From: Mansonella perstans
Lineage: Eukaryota; Nematoda; Chromadorea; Rhabditida; Onchocercidae
Length of the DNA stretch: 22,590 nucleotides
Direction: 5' to 3'
Assembly (NCBI GenBank): GCA_037074765.1
Contig: JBAMDO010000419.1
Span: forward strand, 1-22,590
The position numbers and the translations under genes are program-made. The notes under the pieces are model-generated. The model made no database searches, was not told where the DNA came from, and was given only the letters and a program-made list of their open reading frames with translations. Shown piece by piece: positions 18,888 to 22,590 of the stretch (position 1 is its first letter; every line of letters starts with the position of its first letter).

Positions 18888-19346
18888 TTATTCCGTCACT
18901 TTGTCGACTCCATATCTAATTTTTTCTGATAATTCATTGCCTTCTTGGTCGATTTCTTCCCAAATATTCCATTCTGACTGTTTGCTAGATAATTGTTGAA
19001 AGTTTATTGTTGTTATATCATTTCCAGCTCCGCGTTCGATTTCATAGTGAACAGTGATATCATTGACAAATCTTATTGATTGTAATTCGAAGTTCTTTGG
19101 TTTGCAAGGCGTAATTTGCAAGATTCCATTGATACGTTTTGCGATTATGTCGTATCTTTGTAGTATTAGGTTAATTGCTACATTGGGATTATTGTATGTT
19201 ACACATTCAATGAGTGTTAATAGGTTATCACAAGTACGACAGCTCTGTTGATAAATTTCATTGAATTTTTGCTTGAATTCTTCTTGAAAATTATCATGGA
19301 GACGTTGAAATCTGGTATTTTTTGAATCAATAGTTTTTCCCTTCAA
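18888..19346 (-). CDS. Unrecognised 152-codon ORF, right arm copy, open
   Basis: This is the intact-frame partner of 3724-4181. The frame is open over the whole match, with no ATG near its 5' end (19346 is a TTG; an upstream in-frame stop lies about 10 codons earlier), so an upstream exon or a partial gene is likely. The protein is polar and charged, with CRTC, a Leu-rich LLTLIEC block, RYDIIAKRINGILQITPC and an acidic C-terminus (IWEEIDQEGNELSEKIRYG). There is no signal peptide or membrane span in this piece. I see a faint likeness to envelope-type proteins of retroelements, but no polymerase, LTR or protease supports it. Confidence 0.4.
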   Translation of the reverse strand: MKGKTIDSKNTRFQRLHDNFQEEFKQKFNEIYQQSCRTCDNLLTLIECVTYNNPNVAINLILQRYDIIAKRINGILQITPCKPKNFELQSIRFVNDITVHYEIERGAGNDITTINFQQLSSKQSEWNIWEEIDQEGNELSEKIRYGVDKVTE

Positions 19347-19472
19347 TTTTTTCCAACATGAGTAAAACTTATTTTAGGCTGAAGTTACCTGGTTTGTATT
19401 TCGGTCAGAGTTTCCTGTACTTATTTTATCGATTATAATACTATTACCCATTGACTCAAGATTAATAAAATA

Positions 19473-19714
19473 AAAAAAAAAAAATAAATTTTACACATGT
19501 TTTCTGATTTTGATTTTTATTTTATAATCAGTTCGTTTGTCCTAACACAGTCATTAGTGATGAAAACTGAAATGACCAGCTAAATAACCAGCGCTTCTTC
19601 CGCAAATTATCAAATGATTACAGCAAATATTGCTTCTTTTTTTAAAAAAATGGTTTTATTTGTTTAAAAGAAAAATTTAATCATTTGATGACGGGATTCG
19701 TTTAATGCTCAGTG
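19473..19714. other. Short gap between the palindrome and the transporter gene
   Basis: This AT-rich sequence starts with the poly-A tract at the arm boundary and runs to the stop codon of the SLC12-like gene. It probably holds that gene's 3' UTR. No other feature is seen. Confidence 0.4.
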
Positions 19715-22139
19715 TTAATCATTTACAACCGCTTCTGCTTGTTCGGTATAATGATAACGCTTCCTGTCTAAATAATCCGGATTTTCCTCATTCAGTGCTG
19801 TAACAGTGGTTTCCACTGCTGTATTGTTAACGATGTTTTTTGCAACAATCATTTGGGCATGATGTGTGGTATTCCAAAACTTGAAAATGTGGTCTTGAAC
19901 ATATGTGGAAATGAGATCTGACTGATACCTTCACGAAGAAAAATCACATACCTCATAACGCATAATGAATTTTTACTATTATCAGTGCTTTTATATTCAT
20001 TAAATTTTTTTTGCATTTGCAATTAAACAAATGAACGAAACCGGTTAGAATGATAATATTACAAAATGTTATGATCAAATAATTACTGCAAATGAGAATT
20101 ATTATAATCCTGATTTTTTTTCTTTCATACATATTATTTATGATTAAACTAAAATTTAATTAACTGATTAGTTATGGAATTCCTAAGAACTTCTAAAAAT
20201 GTATATATTTGCTTTTAATGTGGCGAAGAATTAAAAAAAAAATTAACTGATTGCAAGAAAAGAAAAGATATATAAAAAATGTACCAAGTGAAACAGATGG
20301 ACAAACTCGTCCAATATGGTAATGTAACGCAGCTAATGCTGGCAAATGTAATAATGCAAACCAAAAATTTATGAATAATATTATAAAGATATTTGTAATA
20401 ACCTGAAATAAACAAATGGCTATTAATTAGTTAATAAATAATACAACAATAATAACGATAAAAATGCAATGACATTAACAGCAATAACAACAAGAGCAAT
20501 TACAAAATAAAAAAATAAAAAAAAAACAATAAAAGAAAAAAAACGAAAAACACTGACAATAATGGCAATAGCAAAACAAAACAACTGTAACGACGATATT
20601 TATAATAATAAAAAAACAAGAAATACAAGACAACAAAACAAAAACAACAAAATAATAACAACAAAACAAGACAACGAAACAAGAACAGCAACGAGAACAA
20701 AAACGGCAGCAGCAACAAAAGCAATGAAAAAACAATGACAATAACAATAACATTAACAAGAATGGTAACAAACACAATTACAACAATAACAAAGCAACAT
20801 TGACAACAGTAGCAATAACTTCAATCTCGAAGCAGCAATAAGGATAGCAGCAAGATAACAACAGTAGCAACAGTAATGGAATAATTAATCAAATACGATC
20901 TAATTAACCAAATTGTTTTTATTTCTGATGATAATAAAACAATAATAAAAGGGAAAAAACCCCACTGCGTTTTTTAGAACATTATTTTCCCTCAAATTTT
21001 ACATTATTGCTTAGATTAGATTTGTATTCATTAAGTAAATTTTGCACATAAAAATTTCAGGAACTAATATAATGTCCAGTTAAATACCATGATGTTAAAT
21101 ACCATGATGATATTCAATTTAATTTGAGATCGATTTCAATTGATATGCGATAATATGTCTTAGTTATTATTACTATAAACAGAGAGAGAGAGAGGCAAAC
21201 AGAAAGGGATGAGGAAGGAGAGCGATAGATGTTAATTAATGATATTATGATTGCGGATAGAGAGAGAGGATGAAAGGGAGAGAGATTTTTTACTGATCGT
21301 ATTATATCATCGTGATAAAATTAAAATTTTGACAACTGTAAATTGTATTACAAAAAGATTAATTGAAAATTAAATTTCAGTTTGGGAAATGTAATCTAAA
21401 ATTTAATTAATTAAACAATTTTAGCGATTGCAAAATTTTTGAATTACATAAAATTAACGTACTCCAATTGGATTCAGAATTGGTATGATACCCTCAGATG
21501 CAATACTTTGAATAACACGTGATGTACCAAGTAATGTATCAACTGTTGAACTCAATGATGAAACATAAAGACCGGTGAGATACAAGAATCCCGTAAATGA
21601 TACTTTTTCACCGATTAACGTATCACAGATCAGATATGCTCGATTAACAAATGATCCAAGAAGTAGTATAACTGATGAGATAATCGTTGAATTAAAATTA
21701 TTTAATTAAACTGTTAATAGATAAATTAGCTGAAGGAAAAAAATTAAAACGAAATCATTTAAATAAATTTAGATATGCTCTTTAATGCTAATTCGCTATT
21801 TGAAAAATTAAAAAAAATTTTTCTTAATTTTTTTTCTAATCGATTTATAATTGATTTCCTATCGCTCCTAGTAGATTTGAAAGATAACGATGTTCCCAGC
21901 TGTTCCGGAATAATAAAAAGCTAGACGAAGCAATTAGTATAGAGTAGATCGATAAGGTTAATAAAATAATTGAATTCACAATGCCGCAGAAAGTTTTATC
22001 GCGTGTTCCATGTAAACCATAATCTGTTAGTTTTAAAATTTGGAAAAAGCGAAAATTATTTACCTAAGAACAATTGCAGACAGTTCGCCTACAGGTATAC
22101 TGAGTCGCGGGTTTTTCAGGTCACCGCTCTTATTCACCT
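19715..22139 (-). CDS. SLC12-type cation-chloride cotransporter (SLC12A8-like), 3' part, several exons
   Basis: Exons on the minus strand encode part of a 12-span Na/K-Cl cotransporter family membrane protein. Exon 22139-22064 gives SGDLKNPRLSIPVGELSAI, the family's signature loop. Exon 21671-21463 gives LIGEKVSFTGFLYLTGLYVS and SLSSTVDTLLGTSRVIQSIA with a GTACGT donor; its EKVS--GFL--GLYVSSL order is closest to SLC12A8. A third exon begins at 20402 after TTTATTTCAG and encodes a hydrophobic span (IFIILFINFWFALLHLPALA). It ends at 20285 (GTACAT) or, to keep phase, at 20248 (GTTAAT). The last exon is 19928-19715, ending TEQAEAVVND and TAA. The large intron holds A-rich low-complexity DNA. The join from the first exon (leaves 2 nt) to the second (needs 1 nt) is out of phase, so a small exon is missing from my model or the gene is damaged. 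The gene continues upstream past my model. Confidence 0.75.
20440..20880 (+). repeat. A-rich, CAA/AAC-type low-complexity tract
   Basis: About 440 bp consist of interrupted CAA, ACA and AAC triplets with poly-A runs, almost without T on the plus strand. It lies in a large intron of the transporter gene. Long open frames on the minus strand here (Cys/Phe/Leu-rich) are products of this composition and not genes. Confidence 0.85.
21179..21290 (+). repeat. GA-rich microsatellite, interrupted
   Basis: Two purine-rich blocks occur here: AGAGAGAGAGAGGCAAACAG near 21181 and GATAGAGAGAGAGGATGAAA near 21257. They lie in the same intron as the CAA-type tract. Confidence 0.8.
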
Positions 22140-22590
22140 CTGTACAAGTGTTAATTTATTTTAATTCGCTTAGAAAATTTAAAATCCGAAATTATAAATT
22201 TTCAAACTGAGTTTATTTGAAAATTAATGAGAGTTAGAAAAGCGGAATCACTTCATTCATTCCGTTCTTTTCACTTCGTGCAATTCAAATTTGAATGTCA
22301 AATAAGTTTTGGAAAATTTTTATGTCAACCAAATTCTATAATTTGCAAAAAGATTTTCAATTTCATTTTTGTTCCCTAAATTTGAACATCATATCTTTTT
22401 ACTTTAATAGTTACTCAATAATAGAATGACATGAAAAAAATTATTAATATATAAATTATGTTAATTAGTTTTTTATTGACACTTTAATTGCTATTAACTT
22501 TAACACTGATTGTTACTGGTTCCCAATAAATTTGCGTTTAAATGTCAAACTCAGTTTTTTTGATGTAAATTTTGTAATTTTTTTTAGATA
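22140..22590. other. AT-rich DNA upstream of the first visible transporter exon
   Basis: This is likely intron of the SLC12-like gene, because the exon at 22139 starts after an acceptor (TTGTACAG) with an incomplete codon and the family needs several more N-terminal membrane spans. No exon is recognised here. Confidence 0.4.

Larger units (their letters stand above)
13663..19472 (-). repeat. Right arm of the very large inverted repeat
   Basis: This is the reverse-complement partner of 3509-11704. It is 5.8 kb, shorter mainly because 2.74 kb (left 7284-10020) is absent at the junction near 15294-15296 and ~90 bp (left 3530-3620) is absent near 19450. It has one extra ~505 bp segment (18356-18860). 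Junctions show almost no homology: at 15291-15300 TTCA is joined to TTAAC through one or two unmatched bases, as after end joining. The outer end falls in an A-rich tract (AATAAAATAAAAAAAAAAAA, 19464-19483). Confidence 0.93.

Noticed and set aside
3509..19472. Palindrome as a whole-genome-amplification or assembly artefact
   Set aside because: Arms differ by many substitutions, private indels and separate gene lesions, which an artefact copy would not show; long reads should still confirm it.
20475..20777. Two long overlapping minus-strand frames (91-100 codons), Cys/Phe/Leu-rich
   Set aside because: They are antisense to a CAA/A-rich low-complexity tract in an intron; composition alone keeps the frames open.
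1..22590. CRISPR arrays, tRNA genes, bacterial operons
   Set aside because: No regularly spaced repeats, no cloverleaf-like T-loop sequence, and eukaryotic splice structure throughout; bacterial pieces are truncated.

Overview
The window looks like nuclear DNA of a filarial (onchocercid) nematode. It is strongly AT-rich, carries small exons with short GT-AG introns, holds several small nematode-type collagen genes or their remains, and contains broken pieces of genes typical of the alphaproteobacterial endosymbiont Wolbachia. The species cannot be named from the sequence alone.

Layout. Positions 1-2300 show no supportable gene. Positions 2314-3150 are a patchwork of bacterial gene ends: the C-terminus of cytochrome c1, the C-terminus of ClpB, and an unidentified Gly-rich membrane-protein piece fused head-to-head to the ClpB end. 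From 3509 to 19472 the window is a very large imperfect inverted repeat. The left arm is 3509-11704, the right arm is 13663-19472, and a 1.96 kb spacer (11705-13662) separates them. The arms look about 95% identical by eye. Unequal segments are a ~90 bp insert at 3530-3620 (left only), a ~2.74 kb stretch at 7284-10020 (left only) and a ~505 bp stretch at 18356-18860 (right only). Right of the palindrome, 19715-22139 on the minus strand, are exons of an SLC12 cation-chloride cotransporter gene, closest in pattern to SLC12A8.

The arms are built from paralogous cassettes. Each holds a mini-collagen gene (short signal-peptide exon, phase-0 intron, Gly-X-Y exon, recognisable 3' UTR) and a divergently placed unknown gene 'X'. 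Seven of the eight collagen copies are decayed (unit D, B and C in both arms, plus lesions described below). The one intact copy (unit A, 8585-8930, 91 residues with 21 uninterrupted Gly-X-Y triplets) lies in the left-only segment. A third partial copy of X and a paralog of the DNA beside unit A lie in the spacer. That spacer paralog runs across the right-arm breakpoint, so the right arm probably lost the 2.74 kb rather than the left arm gaining it.

The outer end of each arm carries an unrecognised ORF with a loose resemblance to envelope-like proteins of retroelements. It is open in the right arm and frameshifted in the left. Everything here was read by eye. Identity of paralogs, splice sites and family names are inferences except where motifs are quoted.
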